Positions 25,366 to 34,870 of a DNA stretch of 64,000 nucleotides are shown piece by piece. Location of the stretch: the NCBI RefSeq assembly GCF_025717675.1, contig NZ_JAJIRT010000001.1:496001-560000 (forward strand), in the 5' to 3' direction. Under the pieces are notes generated by a model. That model worked only from the letters and a program-made list of their open reading frames with translations. It ran no database searches and was not told the DNA's origin. The DNA comes from Paucibacter sp. DJ2R-2. GTDB taxonomy: Bacteria; Pseudomonadota; Gammaproteobacteria; Burkholderiales; Burkholderiaceae_C. Every line of letters starts with the position of its first letter. Position 1 is the stretch's first letter. Position numbers and translations under genes: made by a program.

Positions 25366-27036
25366 ATGTTGCCACTGCCCTTGCGCCATGCGCTGAATGC
25401 CAGCGCTCTTGCCGGCGCTATTGCCGCCCCCTTGTTGACCCCCCTGGCCGCGTTCGCGCAAACCCTGCCCGACGCAGCCGCGGTCAGTCGATTCACGCAG
25501 GAACTGCTGGACCGCGAGAACATCACCCCCCAGGGGCCCGGCCTGGCCGTGCTGGTGGCCCGAGGCGATCAGCTGCTGGTGCAAACCGCGCGCGGCGCGG
25601 CCAGCCTGGAGCTGGGTGTGCCTCTAGGCCCGGAGCAGCGCTTCCGCCTGGGTTCGGTGACCAAGCAGTTCGCCGCGGCCTTGTTGCTCAAGCTGGTGGA
25701 CGAGGGCCGGGCCAGCCTGAATGATCCGCTGTCCAAATACCTGCCCCAGTACCCCAATGGCCAGGCCATCACCCTGACCATGCTGCTGAACCACACCGGG
25801 GGCATGAAGAGCTACACCGGCATCGCCGGCTATATGGGCAATCCGGTCCGGCGCGACCTGAGCACGGCCGAACTGGTCAAGGAGTTCCAGGACCAGCCGG
25901 TCGACTTCGCGCCGGGCAGCGCCTGGGCTTACAACAACTCGGGCTATGTGCTGGTCGGGGCGGTCATCGAGGCCATCACCGGCAAGCCTTGGTGGGAGGG
26001 CTTGAACGCCCTGAAAACGCCGGTGTTCTACCCCGCGCCCGAGCGCCTGGTCCCCGGCCACGTGGCCGGCTACACCCGCGGCGAAGGCGGCAAGTTTGCG
26101 CCGGCTGGTTTGATCAGCATGAGCCAGCCGCACGCGGCCGGCGCCCTGGTCGGCGATCTGCAATCACTGTGGCGCTGGAACCAGCTGCTGCACGAGGGTG
26201 CGTTCCTGAAGCCCGCCAGCTACCAGCGCATGACCACGCCCGAAGGCGCAGCCGTGGCCTCCAAGTACGGCTACGGCGTTTTCGTTGACAGCCTGCGCGG
26301 CGAACGCCTGATCCAGCACGGCGGCGCCATCCACGGCTTCAACTCGATGCTGCAATACCTGCCGGCCCAGCGCATCACCGTGGCCCTGCTGCGCAATGCC
26401 GACGGCGGCATGAACCTCGATGCCATCGCTCGCCAACTGGCCGCCTTTGCCGCCGGCAAGCCCTTCCCCAAACCCGCGACCGTCACGCTGGCCCCGGCCC
26501 AGCTCAAGGCCTTCGAAGGCGTCTACGGCCTGGGCAAGGACAGCCGCAGGCTGCGTGTCGTGGACGGCGCGCTGACCAGCCAGCGCAATGGCGGCGCCGT
26601 GCAGCCGCTCGCAGCCGTTGGCCCGGCCCGTTTCGTCGCCACGTCCGGCCCGGCACAGATTGCCTTCGAGCGCGACGCCGAGCAAAAGGTCAGCGGCCTG
26701 CGCTTCTTCGCGGAAGGCGACGGTGAAGGCGAGCTGTGGACACGCAGCGGCGATCTGCCGCAGCGGGCCGATCTGGCGCTCAGCGAGGCCCAGAAGCAAG
26801 CGCTGCTGGGCGAATACCTGAGCCCGCAGTTTCGGATCAAGATCTATCTGGGCGAGCAGGGCCAGCTGATGGGCCAGGCGCCGGGTCAGCCGGCCCTGGT
26901 GCTGAAGGCCGCCGGCCCGCGCGAGCTCTACACCACCACGGTTGACGCCACCCTGCTGTTCGAGCCCGCCGACGGTCAGGCCGCCAGCGCCACCTTGGTG
27001 CAAGGCCCGGCGCGCATCAAGATGCAGCGCCAGTGA
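25366..27036 (+). CDS. Exported serine hydrolase of the beta-lactamase/class C family
   Basis: This is a 556-residue protein with a signal peptide (AGAIAAPLLTPLAAFAQ). The penicillin-binding-like domain has SxxK (Ser97-Val-Thr-Lys100), YxN (Tyr189-Asn-Asn191) and HGG in LIQHGGAIHGF near residue 323. Two beta-rich C-terminal domains (about 380-556) follow, as in D-aminopeptidase/DAP-type hydrolases. It may be an esterase, peptidase or beta-lactamase-like enzyme, and the sequence does not decide which. Its 3' end overlaps the convergent AraC gene by 20 bp. Confidence 0.82.
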   Translation: MLPLPLRHALNASALAGAIAAPLLTPLAAFAQTLPDAAAVSRFTQELLDRENITPQGPGLAVLVARGDQLLVQTARGAASLELGVPLGPEQRFRLGSVTKQFAAALLLKLVDEGRASLNDPLSKYLPQYPNGQAITLTMLLNHTGGMKSYTGIAGYMGNPVRRDLSTAELVKEFQDQPVDFAPGSAWAYNNSGYVLVGAVIEAITGKPWWEGLNALKTPVFYPAPERLVPGHVAGYTRGEGGKFAPAGLISMSQPHAAGALVGDLQSLWRWNQLLHEGAFLKPASYQRMTTPEGAAVASKYGYGVFVDSLRGERLIQHGGAIHGFNSMLQYLPAQRITVALLRNADGGMNLDAIARQLAAFAAGKPFPKPATVTLAPAQLKAFEGVYGLGKDSRRLRVVDGALTSQRNGGAVQPLAAVGPARFVATSGPAQIAFERDAEQKVSGLRFFAEGDGEGELWTRSGDLPQRADLALSEAQKQALLGEYLSPQFRIKIYLGEQGQLMGQAPGQPALVLKAAGPRELYTTTVDATLLFEPADGQAASATLVQGPARIKMQRQ

Positions 27037-28057
27037 AGCCAGCGCGGCAAGCGGCACGGTAGTCAGTGGGCGACATGCCTTGCCAGCGCCGGAAGGCGCG
27101 GCGGAAATTGGCGAGGTCGGTGTAGCCCAGGGCGAACGCCACCTCCTGCACGCTCAGCTGGCCGCGCTGCAGATGCTCGGTCGCCAGCCGGTGGCGCAGC
27201 TCGTCGCTGATCTCCCGGAAGCTGCGGCCTTCGTCCAGCAGGCGGCGGTGCAGGGTGCGAGGCCCCAGGTGCAGCTGGCGCGCCACCCGGCTCAGCGAGG
27301 GCGGCGTGCCACTCGCCTCCAGCAGCAGGCGCTGCACACGCGCCGTGGTGCTTTGCTGTGGCGCGAGGCGGCGCAGCTCGGCCTCGCACAAGTGCTCGGC
27401 CTGCGCAAACGCGGCCGCATCGGCGGCGCTCAGCGGCACATCGGCCTGCGCCAGCGGCAGGGCCAGGCCGCTCCAGGCGCAGTTCCAGCTCAGCTCGCAG
27501 CGCAGCAGCTGCTGGGCAAAATCAGCGTAAGCCGGCGCCGGCAGTGCAAAGGCAGCGCGGCTGATCGCGGCGCGTCCCGGAGCCCCCGCCTCCAGCGCAT
27601 GTTTGAGCGCCAGGATCACCGCCTCCAGCACCGGCCGGCGGATGCGGCCCAGAGCCACAGGCTCCAGGATCAGCAAGCGCAACTCCTGACCATGCAGCTC
27701 CACAGCCAAGGACACCAGCGAAGTGCGCAAGCCGATGTAGCGCACCAGCAGCTCGATCACCTGGCGCAGCGTCGCCCCGCTCATGGCCGCAAAGCCCAGC
27801 ACGCCCAGGGTGTTGACGCGCAGCCGCTCGCCGACCAGCAAGCCCAGGGCCGGCTCGCGCGTGAGCGCCAGGGCTCCGTCGATCAAGCGGGCCAGGGCGT
27901 CCATGGGCAGCTCGGGCAAGGCTCCCTCCAGCTGCTCGGGTCGCAAGCCGCCTTGCGCCAACCAGGCCGCCACATCACCGCCGACCGCCGCCACATGGTC
28001 GGCGACCTGGCGGATGTAGAGCGACTGCAGCTGGATGTTCGGCGAGGGCGGCGTCAT
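27017..28057 (-). CDS. AraC family regulator with arabinose-binding-like N-terminal domain
   Basis: This is a 346-residue regulator. The N-terminal domain (about 20-210, with EPALGLLVGERLRVNTLGVLG) matches the AraC_binding_2/OruR-type sensor. The C-terminal HTH pair is seen as LSRVARQLHLGPRTLHRRLL and QEVAFALGYTDLANFRRAFR, ending in the GMSPTDYR motif. It is divergent from the fused hydroxylase gene 135 bp away and is the obvious candidate activator, since such regulators often control alkane, sterol or aromatic oxidation genes. Confidence 0.87.
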   Translation of the reverse strand: MTPPSPNIQLQSLYIRQVADHVAAVGGDVAAWLAQGGLRPEQLEGALPELPMDALARLIDGALALTREPALGLLVGERLRVNTLGVLGFAAMSGATLRQVIELLVRYIGLRTSLVSLAVELHGQELRLLILEPVALGRIRRPVLEAVILALKHALEAGAPGRAAISRAAFALPAPAYADFAQQLLRCELSWNCAWSGLALPLAQADVPLSAADAAAFAQAEHLCEAELRRLAPQQSTTARVQRLLLEASGTPPSLSRVARQLHLGPRTLHRRLLDEGRSFREISDELRHRLATEHLQRGQLSVQEVAFALGYTDLANFRRAFRRWQGMSPTDYRAACRAGFTGAAS

Positions 28058-28084
28058 GCGGCGAACTCTAGCCCGGATCGCCCC

Positions 28085-28111
28085 ATGTCAAGAAATGACC
28101 TCCGAATGTCA
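28085..28111. promoter_or_regulatory. Candidate AraC operator, ATGTCA direct repeats
   Basis: Two ATGTCA hexamers start 21 bp apart (28085 and 28106), two helical turns, with a reversed TGAC between them. The site lies in the 135-bp gap between the divergent AraC gene and the hydroxylase fusion. AraC-family dimers commonly bind direct repeats with this spacing. Binding is inferred. Confidence 0.4.
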
Positions 28112-28192
28112 TAGCGCGACCTGTGCAGATGGCGCCGGAGTTTCTAGCATCGAGGCACAAGCCGCAGACCCTGCGCGCAGACTGCACCCGCC

Positions 28193-30415
28193 ATGTCCTC
28201 AAGAGAAGCTCACAGCGCCCTGATCAATGCGCAGCGCATCCACGTCGCGGGCGACGAGACCTTGCTGCAAGCCGCCCTGCGCGAGGGGCTGGACTTCCCC
28301 AACAGCTGCCGGGTCGGCGGCTGCGCCAGCTGCAAATGCCGGCTGCTTGAAGGCCAGGTCGAGCAGCGCCGCGACACCAGCTATCTGCTCAGCGACGCGG
28401 AGCTGGACGCCGGCATGATCCTGGCGTGCCAGAGCCGGCCGCTCAGCGATGTGCGCATCGCCGTGGACCTGCCGCAAGCGGCAGCAGCACGGCCACTCCG
28501 GGTCAGCGGCACCATCATCGGCCAGCAGCGCCTGACGGCCGACATCACCCGGCTGCGCGTGCAGCTGGACAGCCCGCTGCCCTACCAGGCCGGGCAATAC
28601 GCCGCGCTCACCCTGAGCAGCCTGCCCGGCCTGCGCCGCAACTACTCCTTCGCCGCGCCCTGCAGCCCGGACGCTCACGTCGAGTTCTTCGTGCGCCAGC
28701 TGCCAGGCGGCGCCTTCTCAAGCCGGGTCCACGGGCAGGACCTGCGCGGCGAAACGCTTCAGCTCGAAGGACCGCTGGGCGACTTCACCCTGCGCGCCTC
28801 GGACGCCGCGCCCTTGCTGATGGTGGCCGCCGGCAGCGGCCTGGCGCCCGTGCTGGCCATCCTGAAGGACGCTCTCGCCCAAGGCCTGCGCCGGCCCGCC
28901 ACCCTGCTCTTCGGCGCCCGCAGCGCCAGCGACTTGTACGCACAGGACGAGATCGAGGCCCTGGCCAGGCAATGGCCAGCCGAGTTCCGCTTCGTGCCCG
29001 TACTCTCCGGAGCGGCCCCTGACAGCGCCTGGCAGGGCGCGCGCGGCCATGTCACCGACTTGCTGGCCGAGCAACTCAGTGCGGGCGCCCACGCTTCCGC
29101 TTACCTCTGCGGCCCTCCGGCCATGGTCGATGCAGCGCAGAGCCGCTTGCTCGAGCTGGGCTTGCCTGCCACTCACATCCATGCCGACCGCTTCCTCAGC
29201 GGGCATGAATCGCCGGCGCCTAGCGGCAAACCCGCGCCGCAGCCGCGCCGGCCCGCACATCTGCTGGACTACCTGAAGTTCGCCCTTTTCCATGGCGTCG
29301 GCCTGGGCTCAGCGGCCGCGCTGGCGGCGGGCGGCGCCTGGATCAGCGCCGGCCTGCTGGCCGTGCTGCTGCTCTACACGGTGGGCGACGCCCTGTGCGG
29401 CGATGACATCCGCACGCCCGAGTACCGCCACCCCGGCCTGCTGACCTTGCAACTCTGGCTGGCCTTGCCACTCTTGATGCTGATCGTGTTCATCGCCGTC
29501 TGGGGCGTGTCCAACGGTGACCCCCTGGACTTTGGCGCCTGGGCCAGCGCCTGGAGCGGGCACGACCTGCTGGCCGCGCGCGCGGCCACCGCCTGGGGCC
29601 ACCATGTCTCGGCCTTTGTCCTCACCGGCTTGCTGATCGGCCTGGTGGGCACCATCACGGCCCATGAGCTGACTCACCGCAGCTGGGACCCGGTCTCGAT
29701 GCTGATAGGCCGATGGTTGCTGGCCTTCAGCTTCGACACCGTGTTTTCCATCGAGCATGTCTACGGCCACCACCGTTATGTCGCCACGCTCGAAGATCCG
29801 GCGACGGCGCCGCGCGGGCGCAACGTCTACCGCCACATCCTGAGCTCCACGATCAAAGGCAATGTCAGCGCCTGGAAGATCGAGCGGCGCAGCTTGCGCC
29901 GCCGCGGCCGGCCGGTGTTCAGCCTACATAACGCCGTGATTCGCGGGCATCTGATGAGCCTGGGCCTGGTGCTTCTGGCCGGGGGCTTGGGTGGCGCGGC
30001 CGCGGCGGGCTTCTTCGTGCTGTGCGCGCTCTGGGGCAAGGCGCTGCTGGAGATCGTCAACTATATGGAGCACTACGGCATCGTGCGCGACCCCGCCACG
30101 CCGGTGCAGCCGCACCACTCCTGGAATACCAACAAGCGCATCAGCTCCTGGTCGATGTTCAATCTGAGCCGCCACTCGCACCACCATGCCCAGGGCGAAG
30201 TGCCTTTCCACGCCCTGCAGCCCTACCCCGAGGCGCCCACCATGATCAGCGGCTACCTCAGCACCATCGTCGTGGCCCTGATCCCGCCGCTCTGGCATCA
30301 CTTGATGGCGCCGAAGCTGCAGCATTGGGACCGCCACTACGCCACGGCGGCGGAGCGTGAGCTGGCACGCCAGGCGGAGGCCAAGGCCAGGCTGGGCCCG
30401 CTGGCCTCAGCCTGA
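28193..30415 (+). CDS. Self-sufficient membrane hydroxylase: ferredoxin-reductase-AlkB/XylM fusion
   Basis: This is a 740-residue fusion. Residues 10-90 form a plant-type [2Fe-2S] domain (Cys39, Cys44, Cys47, Cys79). Residues 100-200 bind flavin (RNYS at 149-152), and 205-335 bind NAD(P)H (GSGLAP at 214-219, YLCGPPAM). Residues 355-740 are an AlkB/XylM-type integral-membrane diiron hydroxylase with the histidine boxes HELTH (491-495), EHVYGHH (521-527), NYMEHYG (623-629) and LSRHSHHHA (659-667). The reductase order matches XylA, whereas AlkB systems normally use rubredoxin. The enzyme should take electrons from NAD(P)H directly to oxidise a terminal alkyl or methyl group. Substrate unknown. 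Confidence 0.88.
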   Translation: MSSREAHSALINAQRIHVAGDETLLQAALREGLDFPNSCRVGGCASCKCRLLEGQVEQRRDTSYLLSDAELDAGMILACQSRPLSDVRIAVDLPQAAAARPLRVSGTIIGQQRLTADITRLRVQLDSPLPYQAGQYAALTLSSLPGLRRNYSFAAPCSPDAHVEFFVRQLPGGAFSSRVHGQDLRGETLQLEGPLGDFTLRASDAAPLLMVAAGSGLAPVLAILKDALAQGLRRPATLLFGARSASDLYAQDEIEALARQWPAEFRFVPVLSGAAPDSAWQGARGHVTDLLAEQLSAGAHASAYLCGPPAMVDAAQSRLLELGLPATHIHADRFLSGHESPAPSGKPAPQPRRPAHLLDYLKFALFHGVGLGSAAALAAGGAWISAGLLAVLLLYTVGDALCGDDIRTPEYRHPGLLTLQLWLALPLLMLIVFIAVWGVSNGDPLDFGAWASAWSGHDLLAARAATAWGHHVSAFVLTGLLIGLVGTITAHELTHRSWDPVSMLIGRWLLAFSFDTVFSIEHVYGHHRYVATLEDPATAPRGRNVYRHILSSTIKGNVSAWKIERRSLRRRGRPVFSLHNAVIRGHLMSLGLVLLAGGLGGAAAAGFFVLCALWGKALLEIVNYMEHYGIVRDPATPVQPHHSWNTNKRISSWSMFNLSRHSHHHAQGEVPFHALQPYPEAPTMISGYLSTIVVALIPPLWHHLMAPKLQHWDRHYATAAERELARQAEAKARLGPLASA

Positions 30416-30838
30416 TGAACGCGCGCCGTTCGCCTGCTCGTACAACTCCAGCGGCAGGCCGTCGGGGTCGGCGAAGAAGACGAAGCGGCGCTCGGTGTAA
30501 GGGTCCAGCCGGATCGCCTCGACGGCGATGCCCTGCGCCTGCAGCGCGGCCCGGCAAGCCTCGACGTCCTCCACCTCGAAAGCCAGATGGCGCAGGCCCT
30601 GCGCTTCCGGGTAGGACGGGCGCGGCGGCGCGCCCGGCATGGAGAACAGCTCGATCTGGCCACCGTCGGGCAAGGCCAGATCGAGCTTGTAGGATTGGCG
30701 CTCCGGCCGGAAGTTCTCGGCCAGCACCCGCAGGCCGAGGCACTCGGTGTAGAAGCGCTTGGAGACCGGGTAGTCCGAGCAGATGATGGCCGCATGGTGG
30801 ATACGCTTCAACACGGCAAACACCCCATCCTCACCCAT
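30407..30838 (-). CDS. VOC/glyoxalase-superfamily protein, YaeR-like
   Basis: This 143-residue protein is a single vicinal-oxygen-chelate domain: RIHHAAIICSDYPVSKRFYT, LDLALPDGGQIELFSMP, GLRHLAFEVEDVEACRAAL, and FFADPDGLPLELYE, with the metal-ligand His and Glu positions present. It most resembles the YaeR/GloA2 group of small VOC proteins; the reaction is unproven. The ATG at 30838 is the last triplet of a GTGAATG repeat; the family usually begins at the GTG at 30814 (VLKRIHH), which has GGATGGGG before it. Either start may be used. Confidence 0.8.
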   Translation of the reverse strand: MGEDGVFAVLKRIHHAAIICSDYPVSKRFYTECLGLRVLAENFRPERQSYKLDLALPDGGQIELFSMPGAPPRPSYPEAQGLRHLAFEVEDVEACRAALQAQGIAVEAIRLDPYTERRFVFFADPDGLPLELYEQANGARSSG

Positions 30839-30870
30839 TCACCATTCACCATTCACCATTCACCATTCAC
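30836..30870. repeat. Five tandem GTGAATG heptamers (minus-strand sense)
   Basis: Five perfect copies of CATTCAC on the + strand (GTGAATG in the sense of the VOC gene) run without a break, followed by a degenerate copy at 30880-30886. The first + strand triplet is the complement of the VOC start ATG. Each unit carries a GTG and an ATG and is 7 bases long, so successive units change frame. Copy-number change would alter initiation without touching the coding sequence. Confidence 0.85.
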
Positions 30871-30886
30871 CTGTTCACCCATTCAC

Positions 30887-32149
30887 TCACTTCGCCCCAT
30901 ACATCGACGCGTACTTCACGCCGAAATACAGGATGAAGCCGTAGCAGGCCGCGGGCAGCAGGAAGGAGGTCTGCACGCCCATGGCATCGGCCATGGCGCC
31001 CTGCGCAAACGGCACCAGGGCACCGCCGACGATGGCCATGCACAGAATGCCCGAGCCCTGGCCGGTGTGCTTGCCCAGGCCATTCAGCGCCATGCTGAAG
31101 ATGGTGGGGAACATGATGGAGTTGCACAGGCCCACGGCCAGGATGGCCCACATGGCCACACTGCCCTTGCCGAACACGGCCGCCAGCACCAGGGCGATGG
31201 CCGCCAGCGAGTTGAAAGCCAGGGTCTTGCCCGGGCTGACCGTGCGCATCACCGCAAAGCCGATGAAGCGGCCGATCATGGCGCCGCCCCAGTAGACGCT
31301 GACGTAATGCGCAGCGTCGCCATGGGAGAGGCCGGCGATGTGCGACTCACCGAGGAAGTTGACCAGGAAGCTGCCGATGCTGACCTCGGCGCCCACATAC
31401 AGAAAGATGCCGATGGCACCCAGCACCAGATGGCGGTGTGACCAGGCAGAAGCACCCTGGCCTTCAGCACTCGTGCTGACCGATTCGCTATCCGTGATTT
31501 GCGGCAGCTTGGCGGCCCAGAACAGCACGGCCAGCAAGGCCAGTGCCGCGGCCAGGCCCAGGTAGGGGCCGCGCACCGTGGCGGCATCAGCGGCCACACC
31601 CACGGCCGACAGGATCAGCAGGCCGCCGACCGCCGGGCCGATGGTGGTGCCCAGGGAGTTGAAGGCCTGAGTCAGGGTCAGGCGGCTGGAGGCCGTGCGG
31701 GCCGGGCCGAGCACGGTGACGTACGGGTTGGCCGCCACCTGCAGCACGGTGATGCCCGAGGCCAGCACGAAGAAGGCAAACAGGAACACGCCGTAACCGC
31801 TGGACGCCGCCGGGTAGAACAGCGCGCAGCCGCAGGCCGCGATCAAGAGGCCGGCCACGGCCCCTTTTTGATAGCCGATGCGGCGGATCAGCGCACCCGC
31901 CGGCAGCGAGACGATGAAGTAGGCGCCGAAGAAGCAGAACTGCACCAGCATGGCCTGCACATAGCTCAAGGTGTAGATGGCCTTGAGGTGGGGAATGAGC
32001 ACGTCGTTGAGCGAGGTGATCAGGCCCCACATGAAGAACAGCAGGGTGACGATGACCAGGGCGCTGGTGTTGCTGTTGCCCTGCTCCACGCCGCTGCCTC
32101 CCTGGATGTCCGCCGCCCGGGGCGCGGTGTTGTGTGACATGTTTGCCAT
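30887..32149 (-). CDS. Sugar:proton symporter, FucP/GluP-type MFS transporter
   Basis: This 420-residue permease has about 12 hydrophobic segments. It shows the FucP/GluP family features [19 protein letters not shown], the [15 protein letters not shown] loop, [13 protein letters not shown] and [11 protein letters not shown], and a [20 protein letters not shown] stretch near helix 10. Such proteins import hexoses or fucose with protons across the inner membrane. Being last in the mannosidase operon, it probably carries mannose or fructose to the isomerase and kinase. ATG 32149 has AGGAG eight bases upstream. Confidence 0.85.
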   Translation of the reverse strand: MANMSHNTAPRAADIQGGSGVEQGNSNTSALVIVTLLFFMWGLITSLNDVLIPHLKAIYTLSYVQAMLVQFCFFGAYFIVSLPAGALIRRIGYQKGAVAGLLIAACGCALFYPAASSGYGVFLFAFFVLASGITVLQVAANPYVTVLGPARTASSRLTLTQAFNSLGTTIGPAVGGLLILSAVGVAADAATVRGPYLGLAAALALLAVLFWAAKLPQITDSESVSTSAEGQGASAWSHRHLVLGAIGIFLYVGAEVSIGSFLVNFLGESHIAGLSHGDAAHYVSVYWGGAMIGRFIGFAVMRTVSPGKTLAFNSLAAIALVLAAVFGKGSVAMWAILAVGLCNSIMFPTIFSMALNGLGKHTGQGSGILCMAIVGGALVPFAQGAMADAMGVQTSFLLPAACYGFILYFGVKYASMYGAK

Positions 32150-32165
32150 TGAATTTGTCTCCTGT

Positions 32166-32216
32166 TGTGGGTCTTGTCTTGCTTGGCTTGGCTTGTCTTG
32201 TCTTGCTTGTCTTATC
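32166..32216. repeat. Low-complexity CTTGT/CTTGG pentamer tract upstream of the MFS gene
   Basis: The 50 bases between the ribosome site of the MFS gene and the GH92 stop are nearly all CTTGT, CTTGG and CTTGC units (about ten). On the transcribed strand this is an A- and C-rich leader (AAGAC/AAGCA) with little structure. It may serve as an unstructured standby for ribosomes or simply reflect slippage. Confidence 0.7.
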
Positions 32217-32240
32217 CGGTGCCGGCTCCTGGCAGCAGGC

Positions 32241-34739
32241 TCAAGGCCTGAGGCCCGGCGGCGCCTTGGGCAGATCGCGGGCACGCGTGCCCCAACCTTG
32301 TGGGTCGGGCTGCGGGCTCAGCTTGAAGCTCAGGGTAGCACCCGACTGCATGGCTTCCCATGAGAGCCATACCGGATGGTGTTCGCGGCCCGCCCAGTTG
32401 ACGGACTCCACAAAGCGTCGCTCGCCCGGCTTCGCCTCCGGTGCTTCGATGCGCAAGGTGCGTCCAGTGCCGAGGTCAATCTCGGCGCGGGCGAAGCGCG
32501 GCGCATGCAGCAAGAAGCGGCCGCTGCCCGGCATGTCGGGGTAGAGCCCCAGGGCGCTGAACAGATACCAGGCCGACATGGTGCCGAGATCGTCATTGCC
32601 GGTCACGCCGTTGGGCGCGTTGCCAAACAGGGTCTCGGCGGCGCGCAACACGGTGGCGGTTTTCCAGGGCTGGCCGATCAGGGTGTAAACCCAGGGCGCA
32701 TGCAGATCGGGCTCGTTGTTGGGGTTGTAGCGGAACTGGCTGTAATAGCTGTAGGGCCCCACCACCCAGGACTTGCGCACCGCGGCCGCCGGGTCGGCGA
32801 GCAGGGCCTCGTAGTCGAAGAAATGATCCAAGCGCTGCGCGGCCTGGGGCTGGCCGCCCATGGCCGCGACCAGGCCGGGGATGTCCTGCGGCACCAACCA
32901 TTGGTACTGCCAGGCCGTGCCCTCGTGGAAGCCGCGCTCGGAGCGTGGGTCGTAGCCGCCATTGAGCTCGGTGAACCAGCTGCCGTCCGGCCGGCGTGGG
33001 CGCGGGAAGCCGCGCTGACTGGTGGCCGCGTCAAGCACGCTTTCGTCCCAGATGCGGCGCCAGTTCAGGGCGCGCTGGGCCAACACCTTGGCGTCTTGCT
33101 TGTGGCCCAGGGCCTGAGCCATCTCGGCCAGGGCGCCATCGGCCAGGGCGTATTCCAGCGTCGACGAGGCGCCGTGGTGCGGGTCCACATCCATGCCCTT
33201 GGAGACAAAGCCGCGGTCGTACTGGACGAAGCCCTGCTTCAGATAGCTGGGGTTGCCCGCCCGGCCCTGGGCGCGGATGCGGTGCGGCGGCACACCAAAG
33301 GCGTTCTCGCGCAGGGCAGCATAGGCCTCGCGTTCGCGACCCTTGAGCGCACCGAGGCGCCACAGGTCCACCAGGAAAGGAGTCACCGGGTCGCCGGTCA
33401 TGATGTTGGTCTCGAAGTTGGCATAGCCCCAGCGCGGCAGCCAGCCGCCTTGCTCGCGGATCTTCAGCACCGAGTAGGCGATGTCGCGCGCACGCTCCGG
33501 CCGCAACAGGGCCAGGAGCTGGTTCTGCGTGCGGTAGGTGTCCCAGAGCGAGAAGAACTCGTAGTAGGTCCAGTCCTTGCCTTGATGGTTGGCGCTGTGG
33601 ATCGCATCGTCATAGCCACGGTAGCGCCCGTCGGCATCGCTGCCGGTCAAGGGCTGCAGCAGCGAGTGGTAGAGCGCGGTGTAGAACACGGTGCGCTCGT
33701 CCACGCTGCCGCCTTCGATGCGCACGCTGTTCAGCTCGCGCTGCCAGTTGGCCTCGGCCTTGGCGCGCATGGCGTCGAAGCTCAGCGGCTCGCCGCCCGG
33801 AGCCAGGCCTTCGGCGCGCAGATTGATGCGGGCGCCTTCGGCATCGACATGGGAGATGGCGCTGACCGCCGTCACCGCCGCCTTGCCGCCTTGCAGATCA
33901 AAGCTCAGCCAGGCGCCATGTGGGCGCGCTTCGCCTTGGTGGCTGGGGCCTTTGGCGCCCGGCCAGGCGCCGGCGCCGTCCCAGATGCCATGGGCCACAA
34001 AGGGCCGGTCGAAGACCATGCGGAACCAAGTGGTGTACTGAGCGCCGCCGCAAAAGCTCTTGGTGGTGATCTTGCCTTCGATGCTGCGCTGGTCGTCCCC
34101 CACACGCAGCTCGCTGCCGACCACCGAGTGCTTCTCGTTGGCCTGGCCGAGGTTGACCAGCACATGGCCGGTGGGCGCGCCGGCGGCAAAGCTGTAGCGC
34201 TCGGCCGCCGCGCGGGTCAGGGCGGTGGCTTCGGCGGTGATGCCGCCGTAGCTGGTCAGCTGCACCTTGTAGTAACCGGCCTGGCCCACTTCGCCCGCAT
34301 GCGTGTACTCGGCCGCATAGCGCTTGTGGTCAAAACTGCCGACCTTGGCCGTGTCGAATTCACCACCCGGGGCGATGCGCCCCGTGACCGGCAACACCGA
34401 GAGCTGGCCGCCCTGCTCCCAGCAGCCCGCGCCAGACAGGTAGGAATGGCCGAAGCCGCGGATGCGGGTGTCGTTGTAGCGCCAGCCGGCGTAATGCTCG
34501 CCGGTCGGGCTGACTTGGATCATGCCGAAGGGCGCCGACGCACCGGGGAAGGTGTTGCCGTCGTCCTGGGTGCCGATGAAGGTGTTGACGGGCATGCTGC
34601 CCACGCTGAGCGGGGCTGCTTCGGCCTGCAGCGGCACGGCGGCCGGCAGCAGGCAGAAGCCGGCCAGCAAGCCCAGTAGGCTGCGCATGCGCAAAGGCCA
34701 GGCGTTGCGGCGGACGGCGGCTGGGTACGTCCACTTCAT
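32241..34739 (-). CDS. GH92 family alpha-mannosidase
   Basis: This is an 832-residue exported enzyme with a signal peptide ([21 protein letters not shown]). The GH92 signature regions are all present: [20 protein letters not shown] at the start, [65 protein letters not shown], and the C-terminal [20 protein letters not shown] with the catalytic-acid region. GH92 enzymes are calcium-dependent exo-alpha-mannosidases acting mostly on high-mannose N-glycans. ATG 34739 was chosen for the signal peptide. AAGGAGGAG lies 21 bases upstream with a 15-base hairpin between (copy B element). It is 348 bp downstream of GH47. Confidence 0.92.
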   Translation of the reverse strand: MKWTYPAAVRRNAWPLRMRSLLGLLAGFCLLPAAVPLQAEAAPLSVGSMPVNTFIGTQDDGNTFPGASAPFGMIQVSPTGEHYAGWRYNDTRIRGFGHSYLSGAGCWEQGGQLSVLPVTGRIAPGGEFDTAKVGSFDHKRYAAEYTHAGEVGQAGYYKVQLTSYGGITAEATALTRAAAERYSFAAGAPTGHVLVNLGQANEKHSVVGSELRVGDDQRSIEGKITTKSFCGGAQYTTWFRMVFDRPFVAHGIWDGAGAWPGAKGPSHQGEARPHGAWLSFDLQGGKAAVTAVSAISHVDAEGARINLRAEGLAPGGEPLSFDAMRAKAEANWQRELNSVRIEGGSVDERTVFYTALYHSLLQPLTGSDADGRYRGYDDAIHSANHQGKDWTYYEFFSLWDTYRTQNQLLALLRPERARDIAYSVLKIREQGGWLPRWGYANFETNIMTGDPVTPFLVDLWRLGALKGREREAYAALRENAFGVPPHRIRAQGRAGNPSYLKQGFVQYDRGFVSKGMDVDPHHGASSTLEYALADGALAEMAQALGHKQDAKVLAQRALNWRRIWDESVLDAATSQRGFPRPRRPDGSWFTELNGGYDPRSERGFHEGTAWQYQWLVPQDIPGLVAAMGGQPQAAQRLDHFFDYEALLADPAAAVRKSWVVGPYSYYSQFRYNPNNEPDLHAPWVYTLIGQPWKTATVLRAAETLFGNAPNGVTGNDDLGTMSAWYLFSALGLYPDMPGSGRFLLHAPRFARAEIDLGTGRTLRIEAPEAKPGERRFVESVNWAGREHHPVWLSWEAMQSGATLSFKLSPQPDPQGWGTRARDLPKAPPGLRP

Positions 34740-34769
34740 GTCCCCCGGCCGCTCCGCGGCCTCCTCCTT
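34740..34769 (-). repeat. Half copy (B) of the multi-hairpin element forming the GH92 leader
   Basis: Read on the minus strand this is AAGGAGGAG, then hairpin GGCCGC-gga-GCGGCC, then GGGGGAC directly before the GH92 ATG. The order equals the first third of copies A and C. The strong ribosome site is too far from the ATG (21 bases) unless the hairpin forms, which would bring it to about seven bases. Hairpins 2 and 3 are absent because the coding sequence begins. Confidence 0.6.
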
Positions 34770-34870
34770 AACTTCCGTGGCCGCACCCACCCACCGTCCG
34801 CCGCCGTCCAACGACTCCCTTTGCGAAGAGGGAACCCTCGACGATCTGCTCAAGCAGGCTGGCGGGGTGA

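Noticed and set aside
30836-30886. CRISPR-like array
   Set aside because: Units are 7 bases with no spacers, and no cas genes are in the window.
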